Part shown: piece by piece, positions 35,915 to 46,648 of the stretch
Layout of the letters: each line of letters starts with the position of its first letter
Position numbering within the stretch: position 1 is the stretch's first letter
Assembly: GCA_011032825.1 (NCBI GenBank)
Contig: JAADJZ010000001.1
Coordinates: 2,170,001-2,234,000 of the forward strand
Direction of reading: 5' to 3'
Origin: Massariosphaeria phaeospora
Taxonomy: Eukaryota > Ascomycota > Dothideomycetes > Pleosporales
DNA length: 64,000 nt
Notes under the pieces: generated by a model
The model's database searches: none
What the model was told of the DNA's origin: nothing
The model's input: only the letters and a program-made list of their open reading frames with translations
Position numbers and translations under genes: made by a program

Positions 35915-36138
35915 TATCTTACAAAGGTCCTGTCAGCAGTGTAGTCATCTGGCACCTCTATCCGTGGCTTACATAGCAAGCGGCCGGACGTATTCCGCAA
36001 GCAGAGGCTATTTTGTAGCTAATACGTATATAGAGGCAGAAAGCGCAGATCTTTATCAGGTATCAGCCCTTGCTAAGTCAAGATGATTCCTCATGGTGCC
36101 CTCTGCCCCCTGCCGCTCAGAGTTTCGAGAATGGGTGT
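35849..36138. repeat. Inverted repeat, 34-bp arms
   Basis: Arms 35849-35882 and 36105-36138 are reverse complements with two mismatches, both transitions; 23 bp at the inner side match exactly. The first arm overlaps the end of the F-box-like coding sequence. Confidence 0.9.
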
Positions 36139-36633
36139 AGGTGACGGATTGCAGCCCTTGTCCCGTTCTTTACCTCGGGGCCTATCTGCACGCCGCCAGG
36201 ATCACACTATTCCAACATTTCCGAGGACTCACAGTAATGCAACAATAACGTCGACCTCGGTTGGTTATAGTATTGGACACTCTCACGGAAAGTTCGAGCT
36301 CCTGTGCTCCTGCTAATTTTAAACTCCGACTTGAAGACTACCACTGTCGCTCCCCTAACTAGTCCATGTACTCGAAAACAGACCTCGGTCGATCAAGAAA
36401 GCTATGTCTAGTGTTCCGTCATCGATCTTGCGCCCAAATAATGAAACGTCTCACCAACAAACACCAGGATGAACTTGGGAAAAGTTTATCCCAGAACATT
36501 TGATATTGAATCTTCTTCCAAGCTAAGCCATGCAGTATACTCACTGCTAACACGCGAAGCTCTCCCTATGGCAAAGATCCACCCAGACCCAACTCCAAGC
36601 TTATGACGTTCAATTGGTTAAATCGATTTACAA
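35915..36633. other. Intergenic region, no gene seen
   Basis: Contains the right arm of the inverted repeat; otherwise nothing recognisable. Confidence 0.5.
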
Positions 36634-37275
36634 TTAGAGTTCCCCTGCGTCACTGAATTCAGCCACACCAGCTGCGACCCAAACCCTCACCACCTCCACT
36701 TTCTGACAGTTCAGAGACTCCTGCGGCTCCTCACCAGCCCACGTTTTCCACTCCAACGTTGTGTACGAAGAGTTGTACAGCGCATCGCAGACATACCAGT
36801 TCTTGAGCTTCTGGCCCTGTTCCTGCCGATACAAGCTCGCCGCTGCATCAAACCTGACCAGTGTGTAAAAATACGGGCTGGTCTGCATGATGGGCGTGTC
36901 GAGGTCGGAGTCGCGGTTCTCGGAAAAGAGCATCGCGAGAGGCGCAATCAAGCCGCCGTCGCTGTACCGCAAGTCGCGGGCTATCGCACCATCGGTCTCG
37001 GGGGCTGTGGGCTCGCTTCTTGATGTCGTGTTGAAGTGGAAGGTCGTGTAGTCGGTTGCTGCATCTCGGTATGTTTGCTTGGTGGTGCAGAGGCCTTCGA
37101 CTGCGGCCCCGCGGTGGCAACCGCCGAGCGCAACTCCGTCGAGCGTTTTATTGGCGGAGCGGATGACGAGACGGAACGCCGGCGAGGCTTTGATGTACTC
37201 GGTTATCGGACGGATATGGTGCTCGGCCAAGGTGGTGGTCGCCAGGGCGAGGATGGCAGAGGGAAAGAGTTTCAT
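36634..37275 (-). CDS. Small secreted protein, possibly DUF7907-like
   Basis: One exon, 213 aa, starting at the ATG of MKLFPSAILALATTTLAEHH; upstream in-frame codons lack a signal-like context. Residues 1 to about 17 form a signal peptide. The mature chain opens with SPAFRLVIRSANKTLDG and VALGGCHRGAAVEGLC, a pattern I associate with fungal extracellular proteins that have an N-terminal Phe-x-Leu beta strand and a Gly-Ala-Ala motif (annotated DUF7907); that link is from memory and tentative. It has four cysteines and N-glycosylation sequons (NKT, NTT, NSS). The C-terminal WYVCDALYNSSYTTLEW and a Cys near the end suggest two disulfides. No enzymatic motif. Confidence 0.7.
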   Translation of the reverse strand: MKLFPSAILALATTTLAEHHIRPITEYIKASPAFRLVIRSANKTLDGVALGGCHRGAAVEGLCTTKQTYRDAATDYTTFHFNTTSRSEPTAPETDGAIARDLRYSDGGLIAPLAMLFSENRDSDLDTPIMQTSPYFYTLVRFDAAASLYRQEQGQKLKNWYVCDALYNSSYTTLEWKTWAGEEPQESLNCQKVEVVRVWVAAGVAEFSDAGEL

Positions 37276-39081
37276 GGTTTTTTTCGCCGTTTGCTTTGCG
37301 CCGGTGTTGAGGAGAGCTTGTCGATGAACAAATATGGGGATGATGGGGATGAGTTTACATGCTGAGACGCGAGGGATATCATATAGTGCATGTTTTGCTT
37401 CGCGCGGGTCGCGGTTGGAAGGCAAGATGGCTTGTGTTGGGTGTAACGTCGGAGCCCTAGACCACAATTCCTCGCGCGAGGACGGACGCACGCACGTCGA
37501 GTGAAGATTGCGCCCTACCTACCTGCACTAAACGGTTCGCCATAGGTATCATGACCTCCTGGGTAAGAGTTCGTCAAAATGGAACCACAGACCTGACCTT
37601 ATCCGCGCCATGAAACAAGGCTGCACCATGCAGAAGTGGACTACCTAAGGAAGACTCCCTCGTTCGTTTCGTTGTGGTTGTTACGGTACACTTTGCTAAG
37701 CGACTTCACAAGCGGAGGTACGTAGTAAGTATGGTACTTGCAAAAAGATCCCATCGCCCGTCCCGGCTCCCGCGTCCGCACCAGGCGTACCGCAATTCCC
37801 CATGTCCTTGGCAGCCCCCCATTCAGCCCTATACTAAACCGAATTGCGATTGAGTCGTGTACTGGTGCATTTCTTTTGGGGCTGAGGTTGGAGTTGGAGT
37901 TCGTTGGTTGGGTGGTTCGGTAGACAGACGGCTGGGTTGGCGCTTGACCATATGCTGGATTAGATCTAGGTTGGTTTACTCCGTAGGGCTGCGTTGCTCG
38001 ATTTGCTGACTGCCAGAGCGACTGTCCTTGGAATCGTCAGTGAATGCTGTACTCAGCCAGACAATCTGTGCGCTACAGTTTCGATGTCTATTGGTCTTTT
38101 CTGGCTGCTCGTGCAGGTGCTCTCTATTCGCGATATGGGGCGTGTGTGGCTCTGGACGGCGATGGTGGCATGTGTAAAAGGGTTCAAGCCTGGGAAATCT
38201 CGGTGTCGTGTACCTGTGGCTGGTCGATATAGATTGGCTGCACTTTCTACGAAAGCTTCGAGATGGACTAGTGGCTCTTGGTGGAAAATCGGTGGAACGA
38301 GTACCATGTTGTGGCGAATGATTTGTGCGATGCGAGTGTTTCGGACAGGTACGCGATGTGGTACAACGGATGGTTGAAGGACCTGGGTAGACAATCAGAT
38401 ATCAAAGTCACGTGGTGTGCGCCCACCTGCAGTAGCTTCCTCTTTGGGCGCGTCTATGACGTACTTCGGTCGATGCCCAGCCTCTTCTCTGATCCGCAAC
38501 AACACCATCCGTAGATGTGTCCACTCCAACGAAACGTCGCGCGAGAAATATTACAGCAACCTACAACAGCTCCAGACGCCAGGGCTTACACTATCCCCAA
38601 TGGCAAGGCACACTCGGTCGAAATCGCTCCAATTCATATACACGGGCAGCTCTGCATATGGCAGCGTCTTGTGACGCCGATTGATGTGGCCAAGCGCCGC
38701 CCTCTGACATTGCATCCGGGCCGAATGCGGAAATCCGGGGTGCGTGTGAAATTTTCCGCGAATGCGGGGGGCGCATATGAGTGGCGGCCGTGCGACCATC
38801 GTGGTTCGGAGCCGGGGGAGAATAAATTGCAAAACACTTTAATCTGGACGGCAATTTCGAGAAGGCAAGGGCCATGATCAGTGGGCTGTCGGTCCGGGTG
38901 CTATCAGCCTGATTAAAAGACAATATGTGGCACAAGAGGGAAGAGATAAATAGTCGATCGCAGGACGGACTTTGCTTTGCTGGCTGGGCATTCAAACGAC
39001 GACCGACAACCACGAACTCGAGCTTGAACTCACTTTCGCTTTACCTAAATCGATCGTTAGATTCTTTCGATCATCGCCAAC
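37276..39081. other. 1.8-kb intergenic region, no gene seen
   Basis: Lies between two divergent secreted-protein genes. Short overlapping frames in all phases, none resembling a protein family; the right end is the AA9 promoter, with gataaata near 38945. Confidence 0.5.
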
Positions 39082-39883
39082 ATGAAGTCCGCTCTTGTCC
39101 TCCTCGCGGCTGCGGCCTCCGTCTCTGCCCACTCGACATGGCAGGACCTCTGGGTCGGCAGCACCGACAAGGCCGACTCGTGCACGCGAACCGTCAAGGA
39201 CAACAACCCGATCACGGGAGTCACTTCGCCTGATATGTTTTGTGGACGCTCACCCAAGGCTAGCTCTGGTGTGTGCGAGGTTGCTGGTACGTACCAAGTC
39301 CGACCACATATTTAAACATGGAAGGCTAACATGGTATTCCAACAGCTGGCTCTGCCCTCACCGTCGAAATGCACGCACAACCCGGCGCGCGCGCCTGCAA
39401 AGACCCCGCCATCGGCGGCAATCACTACGGCCCGGTCATGGTCTACATGGCGAAGGTCGCCGACGCAAAGACCGCAACATCAGGCTCGTTCTTCAAGGTC
39501 GCCGAGGACGGCTACACGGGCACAACTGCCTCGTGGGGCACCGAAATCCTGAACGCCAACTGCGGAAAGCGGGCCTTCACCGTCCCCAAGAGCATCGCTT
39601 CCGGTGACTACCTCGTGCGTGCTGAGGCCATTGCGCTCCATGCCGGAGCGGGCCAGCCCCAGCCGTACGTCTCGTGCTTCCAGGTTAAGGTCACGGGCGG
39701 TGGTAGTGCAACCCCGGCTGGTGTTTCGTTCCCCGGTGGCTACAAGACCAAGTATGTTGCTACTCTAAGATCGTCAATATCTCATCTTGCTAACTTTTTC
39801 CTAGCGATGCGCTCTTCTCGAAGGCCATCTACGACTCGGGCTTCAAGTACGTCAGCCCCGGCCCTGCCGTCTACAGTGGTTAG
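39082..39883 (+). CDS. AA9 lytic polysaccharide monooxygenase
   Basis: Exons: 39082-39286, 39346-39751, 39805-39883; 229 aa in frame; introns 59 and 53 bp. A 16-residue signal peptide (ending SVSA) leaves His17 as the mature N-terminus, which forms the copper histidine brace together with His in GGNHYGPVMVY. The axial-site block reads LHAGAGQPQPYVSCFQV, matching the AA9 pattern H-x8-Q-x-Y with the Tyr next to copper. Secreted AA9 enzymes cleave cellulose or related beta-glucans oxidatively. There is no C-terminal cellulose-binding module; the protein ends shortly after the catalytic domain (SPGPAVYSG). Cysteines for the two usual disulfides are present. Confidence 0.93.
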
Positions 39884-39961
39884 AAAAGCGCCTATGCTCA
39901 GCGGTGTGGCTTGTTTGTCTCGTGCCTTGTTGTGCTACTCTTCTTGTATTTATTCGTGCAT

Positions 39962-39993
<32 letters not shown>

Positions 39994-41042
39994 TACCTCG
40001 GCGTCGACTCACTCTAGAGGCATGAATTGGCGTGCAAGAGGAGGAACGCCATTTTGGTAGCTACTGAGGGGACATAATGAAACATGTTCTCAAACCGCTT
40101 TTGCCCAAATTGAATGAGTAAAGGTGACTCCAACGATCTCGTGAACCGTAAACCGATGACTTAGACGTACTAATAGGAGGAGATCTGGGCGTGACCAACG
40201 AACGGTTTCACAAGGTGCTGTTCCTCTATTGCATGCTTTTCCTACCCTTCTTGGGGACGAAATAAGGTCTAACTAACTATTTAGTAGCAGCATTCATGTA
40301 CTCAATCGTCCATAACATATTCTGGGACCTGGATGCATGCATTTTGTCGGAGTGTAGAATGCAGTGAAAACCAAAGTATTGTGTATTGTTCTGTCGTGTT
40401 GTTTTTTGCTCGTGCTGCCCTCTCGAAGGGCCAGCAGCAGGGTCTATTTACATGACGTATCTATGATACAGCTGAGGTAAGAGGTACTCGATAAGTGAGG
40501 AAGTAGCACTAGAACACCATTACGTGATCTGCTTCTCCTCATAACCGCAACACATTTAGACGACGTTGAGATTGGCTTTGGACGAAGGAGCATAGTCTGT
40601 ATGCCAGCATACTTGGAGAAAGAGTACTTTTCAGGCGGCTAGAAGAAGCTAACCTAAGCAAAACTACCCAGGGACTTGGCGCTTAGATGAAGAGAATAGA
40701 GAATGAACTTGACTTTGATTTACTTTGACGTCTATATGCATTCCTAGTGAGCGCCATCCTCACTGTATTTTTCATCAGGCCAGTAATGCTCGTGTGAGAC
40801 CGCATATCAGCTTTCGCAAAAGCCTGGTGAACAGGAATTCAGGACTTGCCCTGGTGTCCTCAAATTCAAAGCCGTCAGCAAACCTCAAGTCTTCTCTCGC
40901 TGATAGTTCTAAAGGTAAAGTTATTGACTTTTGAAGGGCGCAATCGAAAACGCAAAGTCAAGTCCCGGGATGCCTGATACTGGCAGCCATGCCCAGGCTG
41001 ACTCGAAAACGCTCGAAAAAGAGCTGAAAGATGCATATCCTC
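39884..41042. other. Intergenic region between convergent genes
   Basis: About 1.1 kb of 3' flanking sequence containing a (cat)10 run; no gene supported. Confidence 0.5.
39964..39993. repeat. (cat)10 microsatellite
   Basis: Ten perfect triplets in the 3' flank of the AA9 gene. Confidence 0.97.
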
Positions 41043-42427
41043 TCACGCTTTGACAAAGTAGTTCGTCAGCGTGTTCTTCTGGACGGGTTTCTTCTCCTTC
41101 TTCACGTCCACGTCGCTCTTCTTCCTCACATTCTCGCCCACCCCCATCAACTTCTTCAACTCCTCCCACTCCGCCTTCCGCACAATACCCCCGCTCGCCT
41201 CTTTATGCCCTCTCGCAAAGCTCTCGCCCAACCGTGCTCTCAAATCTTTATGATCGGCCACTATGCCCTCCAACTTCTTGATGATATCGACCTTGTCGTC
41301 GCCCTCGCGCACCCGCGCTTCTTTCGCGACGCGGCACGAGAAATTGACTTTGCCGGGGAGATACGCGTCGTTTGCGCACATGACGATTTCCAGCTTGCTG
41401 GACTTGAGGTAGCCGGACCAGCGGGTGGCGATGAGGGGGTGGACCTGTGTGGGGGACGAGATGGTGAGGACGGCGATGGTGGCGTCGGCGGAGAACTTGG
41501 GGGCGGTGCGCGCCCAGCGTTCGCGTTCTTGGCGGACTTCCCAGGACGCGGCTTTGAGCTTTTGGTTCGTGAGGAGGGGTGTCGGGCTGTCGGCGGAGAG
41601 GACGGCGGACCAGGCGTCGGGGACGTTGGAGGCTGAGGATCGGCGGGGTGCGTTGACGAGGCTGACGGCGTCAGTGATGGCCTTTTTCGAGTGCTGTTTG
41701 AAGGTTGCGGTCATGTCGGGGAATGGAGGTTGCCATTTTATTGTTCCCTCTAAGTCTCCGTAGGTTCCTAAGGCTGCGAGCCAGGAGACCTTGTCTTTCA
41801 GATCTGGGTGCAGGGGCAGACAGATGTGGTAGGTTAGGAGTGCGCTCGTGGCGACGGGCGGGCAGTCGTGAGCCGTGACATAATCGGAGCCTTCTGGGAA
41901 TCCGCCTTCTTCTGTAAAGTGATGATCAATGACCAAGCACTGGTGCGGAGTGACCATCAAGGGCGGGGTGCGACGAGAGCCCTGATCAAGAACGAAGATG
42001 AAGGACGGCGACTTTGCGGCTATAACACCTCGCGTGGTTTCGTCATGCACGTTAGACCCCTTTGGCGGGAAGTAAACTGAGATGAGTTCGGGTGAGAGAC
42101 CAAGTAGGGTGAGAGTGTGATGTAGTATGGCACCAGATGAAAGCCCATCAGCATCTTTGTCCGGTAGAAGTAGTGTCGGTTTTCCAGCTTTGGCACTATC
42201 AGACGTTAGCTACCCATACCCGACAGGAAAATGAAAGGAAATACATACCACTCTTTGATGATCTCACGAGCTCGCTCAATCTGTGCGCTCGGAGCCGGCC
42301 ACACGACCTCGCCAGCTTCATTGCGTCTTGACGGACTGAGGTGGTATTCTGGGACTACGAACTTTGGTTTCTTGGGTTTTGGAGATGAGGCTGTATTCGT
42401 AGCCTTGCGCTTCAATGACTTGGCCAT
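41043..42427 (-). CDS. DHH-family phosphoesterase with PIP-box-like C-terminus
   Basis: Exons (minus): 42427-42249, 42195-41043; 443 aa in frame; intron 53 bp. The first 25 residues are strongly basic (MAKSLKRKATNTASSPKPKK), like a nuclear localisation signal. Motif I DKDADG (72-77) and the DHH motif VIDHHF (148-153) identify the RecJ/DHH superfamily of metal-dependent phosphoesterases and exonucleases; HDCPPVATSALLTYH provides the next conserved block. A smaller C-terminal domain follows, then a Lys-rich linker (KKSDVDVKKEKKP) ending in QKNTLTNYF (432-440). That tail resembles a PCNA-interacting motif with a C-terminal Tyr-Phe pair. I infer a nuclear role in nucleic-acid or nucleotide metabolism; the substrate is unknown. 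Confidence 0.85.
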
Positions 42428-42936
42428 TGTAGAGAATTTGGAGTGTAGTTGACAAAGAGATGGAAGGGTAATGAGAGAGAAGCGTGGAAAGAGGCGAGTT
42501 CTTGTTGGATGGAAGTATAGTCTCGTGCGGATGGAGGCGAAGGTGAAGATGAAGGTGCCCGTGACTTTCATTACGAAGTGAGATTTATTGATAGACGGGA
42601 TGAATCCTTGAGCGCGCGTTAAGACGTACAAAATCAATGACGTCGATGGAAGCCAAGGCGCTAACCTGTTTTGCGACATTGCAAGCGACTTTGAACTTAA
42701 TGAGTACAATAGTCACGACGTTTACCTCTGTTGTTCAATTGTATTGAATTTGCGGATTCTCAATTGTGAGCTGTGGTGCTCCACGTGTCGAAATCCACCT
42801 CGGAAGTCATGTGACTCATCGAATGTCGCGGGATCCGGACGGAGAAAGTCTAGTCAGAGAGTGAGTCGTGACACACCTTTACTTAGTAATTAGACAATCT
42901 TGTCAGCCCTGCTTTCCACATAATCAATCACCACTA
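42428..42936. other. Intergenic region, no gene seen
   Basis: Promoter of the DHH gene and 3' flank of the neighbouring regulator gene, both on the minus strand. Confidence 0.5.
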
Positions 42937-44684
42937 CTATCTCTTCTTACTACACTGTTTGTGTATGGAGATAGCTACAAGCTCGTCTATCCATTGTCCA
43001 TCGAGCAGCGGTGCATGTTTGTAAGACAGCCATACACAGCCAGTCGGGCTATCTGGCAACTCCACCTTCATCTCGTGCAATCTGAACCCGTCTGGCAAGA
43101 TCGGAAATGAGAAATCCAGAGCCTCAGGCGCGGTCGCTAAAGAAAAAGAATCGTTCATGTCATAATTCCGATAAACATCCCGTTCTTCAATCTCCATAAC
43201 TCTTCGCGTGATATGTGCAGCAATGATTGAATCCCACATGCCTTCTCTGTGGAGTGAGGATTCGAGGAGCCGGATGGCTTGCAATCTTACGCGGTGAATG
43301 CGGCACTTCAGAGCGGTGTAGTAGAGAGGCGGAATCCAGCCCATATCTGCAGTAGAATGAGCCATGTCTAGTGAGATCTCTGCCCGGGTTCCAATATATG
43401 GGGATATTCGGCTGCGCCACATATCCCGAGAATGACAGATGATGGAAACGAACTGAGCAGTACAGTTTTCAAAGATCATTTCGTCGTCCGGGTGGAGACA
43501 TGTATCTACCATGATATTGGCCATAATATGATACTCGGATATCAGTGTGCAGGTGACCTGATAGTATTCGCCCTTCTGAAGGTCGTCTTTGCAGCTTTCG
43601 TACGCAGCGAACCACGTTGCAAGCTTTTCTTTAATGCATTCTTGTTGTTCCAGTAACGTGGCTGGATATACAAGGGCTGTACTGCTAGGAAGTTGCTGGT
43701 GGCGTGCTTGACTGCTCAGTTGTGATATGTCGTCCAGCAATACCTCCAAAGCATTCCACGCTTGATTCGTAGTGTAAAATACGACGGCCAAGGTCCTAGG
43801 TTTCCATATGCCCAGGAAGGAGCGAGGGTGCCCAGAGCTTCGCTCAAAAAGTTCCATATGTAGACGAAGCCTGAAGAATGCTTCCACAATGCAATCGTCG
43901 ATGGGATCGCGCGTTGACTCTAGCAACATCATCCCAGCATACCCATCAAAAGACTCCTGCGACTCAAGAATCTTCATTCCATTCTGCAGATGAGTTTGTG
44001 CTGTTTGGAATCGACCACGAAGGCACTCCAGCCAGACGAATACGAGGCAGGCAATCAGAGCAACGCGTTTGGATGCTCGGTCGTCGACGGAGAAATGCGG
44101 TCGAAGATGTTGGATCGCCTTGATATAATGCTGCAGCATGAATTGGTTCTCTCCCTCTACCTGGTCTTTGTCGAAAAGCACTTCTCGTTTGTGGATGGAG
44201 CTTAACGTGAGCACAGCATGCAAGACTGCAGGCTCGCTCAGGCTCGCTTGCATGATCAAATTGCCCCAGAAGCTCAAGGCAAAGGGCCCGGGAATTTTCA
44301 TCAGGATTCGAGAGGTGAACCACTGGAGGTACCTGTTCTCTTCGGTATTTCCAGCAACCTTGAGCAGAGGTGGAGACGGCCTGTTCATGATTTCATTGCT
44401 TCTGGCTGGAGCCACGGAGGGTCGGCGTTGGTGGTAATCATTTCCACCACCGCCCCAGATCCCGTAACCGTCACATACTCGGCCGGTCGAAATGCATCTG
44501 CGACACGCTGGACGACCTTCGTCGCACTTGACTTTACGGATCCTGTCAAAAGGAGATAAGCTTCGTTACTAGTGTCTTTGGGAACAGCTACCTCGGAACA
44601 CTCTAAATGACTCACTCACCTGCATGTTCGACAGCCTGACTTGGATCTTCCGGAAGGTTTCCTGGTACTTGGGTTAGAGTCCAT
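42937..44684 (-). CDS. Zn2Cys6 transcription factor of the hydantoin-type cluster
   Basis: Exons (minus): 44684-44620, 44542-42937; 556 aa in frame; intron 77 bp, placed inside the zinc cluster as is common in fungi. The DNA-binding domain is textbook: Cys at 18, 21, 28, 35, 38 and 45 (C-x2-C-x6-C-x6-C-x2-C-x6-C), with GCRTCRIRKVKCDEGRPAC spanning the splice. The remaining 500 residues match the fungal-specific transcription factor domain (LQWFTSRILMKIPGPFALSFW, AVLHAVLTLSSIHKRE, and a long helical region). It is divergently transcribed from the aldo-keto reductase gene over about 600 bp and precedes two ureide-hydrolysing enzymes, so I infer it is the pathway-specific regulator. Confidence 0.9.
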
Positions 44685-45287
44685 GATGGTGAGATTGGTA
44701 CGAAATTTCCGGTGAGGGTCAACGGTCGGGCGGGGTACTTAGCTGTGGTTGGCTCGCTCGGGCCGTGTGCATTCTCATTAGCTGAAGCCCGGTACCTGCT
44801 TTCTCGTGCGCCCGACTTCTCCGAAAAATGACTCTTCGTGCCCTCTTGGTAAGCTAACCAATAACAAAATAACAAATAGGAAGGCAGGTGATCAAAGATC
44901 AATATCACATGATACTATACACAGACAAGACCGACGCTGTTCAGAAGGTTAGTAAGACAGCAAACGTGGTAGTAAGCATTCTGTGCATTGATTGGTAAGA
45001 TCGGCTTTCCGAGGCCGTGATTGGCCCATATTCAACTAGCGGCTCAGAAGTGGATCACCAACGCGCTCCTGAACACTTCTAAGAGATAGATCTTGACCGA
45101 TCTCACGACGGAATAGAACAAAGAGGGCGGAGTTAGATGAAGAAGGGCGGAAGAAGCAAGCTCATGAGACGGTGTGGCAGCTATTTAAGGGCACGCAATC
45201 CCTCTTGATGCTACTCCTCTATCTATAGTCTACACCTCTCCTGTAGGGCTTCATATTGACATCTCTAACCAATACTATAATACAATC
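44685..45287. promoter_or_regulatory. Shared promoter of the Zn2Cys6 regulator and aldo-keto reductase
   Basis: 603 bp between divergent starts. It contains a 12-bp palindrome tcggctttccga at 45001-45012 (CGG-N4-CCG, the form of site bound by Zn2Cys6 dimers) and a TATA-like tatttaag at 45182-45189, about 100 bp before the reductase ATG. Confidence 0.5.
45001..45012. promoter_or_regulatory. CGG-N4-CCG palindrome, candidate Zn2Cys6 operator
   Basis: Perfect inverted repeat of TCGG around a 4-bp spacer, located between the regulator and reductase genes. Candidate only; binding is not shown by the sequence. Confidence 0.35.
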
Positions 45288-46524
45288 ATGTCTGCCAGCG
45301 GCCGTATACCTCACCACAGACTCGGAAAGAATGGCCCGACCGTACCAGCCCTAGGCCTGGGCCTAATGAGCTTATGCGGAGCATATGGCCCCAAGCCCAG
45401 CGATGAAGAGCGTTTCAAGTTTCTGGACCGTGCCGTCGAGCTTGGGGCTACTTTCTGGGACGCTGCAGAGTATGACAGACTGTCTTTCTGTTGCTCAACG
45501 GGAGGAATGCGGTACACCAAGCTAACTGTTCTTCAGCATCTACGGCGACGTCGAAGAGCTGCTAGGGAAATGGTTTGCCCGGACCGGAAAGCGCTCCGAG
45601 ATCTTCCTCGCCACTAAGTTCGGCGTCATCATGAAGGACAAGACGTTCAAGGGCATGGATAGTACAGCCGAAAACTGCAAAAAGTCGTGCGAGGCGAGTT
45701 TGAAGAAGTTGGGAACGGACTATATTGACCTGTGTAAGTCTTTAATGTCGCCTTCCACAGGATGTGCGGAACACATTACTCCAGTGCTGTACTGATCGGG
45801 TCGAATTAGACTTCGCGCACATGCTCAACCCCGCAACACCCGTCGAGGAAACTATGCGCGCTCTTGCCGAGCTGCAAGCGTGAGTGCTAGATCGTACACC
45901 AACTCCAGCCTTCATTATCTGACAGCGTCGATTAGAGAGGGCAAAATCAAACACATCGCCCTGTCCTCGGTGTCCTCCAACACGTTGCGGCGCGCCTGCA
46001 AGATCGCCCGTGTCGCCGCCGTGCAGCTTGAATACTCGCCTTTCGTGCTCGACATTGAAGGGCCAGCGGGAAAAGACCTCTTAGCTACGTGCCGCGAACT
46101 CGGAATCGCCGTCATTCCCTTCTCTCCGCTTGGTCACGGCATACTCACAGGAACCTTTACTACTGCGGAATCTCTCAGCAGCCCTGGCGACATACGCTCG
46201 AGGATGTTCCCGCGCTTCATGGAGGGGAACCTTGAGGGAAACGCTAAGATTGTTGAGAAGTTTAAGGCGATTGCGGACAAGAAGGGGTGTAGTACATCGC
46301 AATTGTCGCTCGCGTGGTTGTTGAAGCAGGGCGAGGATATCATTCCGATTCCGGGGACGAAGACGATAAAGTGGCTGGAGGAGAATTGGAGGGCGCTTGA
46401 TGTGAAGCTTACGGATCAAGAAGAGCGCGAGGTGAGGGAGTTCGTGGGGAGTGTAGAGATGTTGGGGCACAAGCCCGAGGCGGCGAAGCGGTTTGGGTAT
46501 GTGGATACTAAGGAGGAATCGTGA
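45288..46524 (+). CDS. Aldo-keto reductase (AKR13-like)
   Basis: Exons: 45288-45469, 45537-45733, 45810-45879, 45936-46524; 345 aa in frame; introns 56-76 bp. It reduces carbonyl substrates with NADPH in the cytosol. Diagnostic segments: LGLGLMSLCGAYG at the N-terminus; the catalytic Asp and Tyr in FWDAADIYGD (formed across intron 1); Lys in FLATKFG; His in DLYFAHM. Later come QLEYSPFVLDIEG, VIPFSPLGHGILTG and the cofactor-binding IPGTKTIKWLEEN. The order matches AKR13-type (YakC-like) fungal enzymes. It lies between the regulator and the hydantoinase and its promoter is shared with the regulator, so co-regulation is likely; its actual substrate is unknown. Confidence 0.92.
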
Positions 46525-46648
46525 TGGGCTTAGGTCCGTGTATGAGCGGCACGAACAGGGAAGTAGTGACGTGTTTTGAAGGAAATGCCGTGGTAGAGTA
46601 GATGGAGTGGCGTAAAATGGGTGTAGACTCGTCCACCTCTCATTACAA
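46525..46648. other. Short convergent intergenic region
   Basis: Only 124 bp separate the stop codons of the convergent aldo-keto reductase and hydantoinase genes, so their 3' UTRs probably overlap. Confidence 0.5.
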
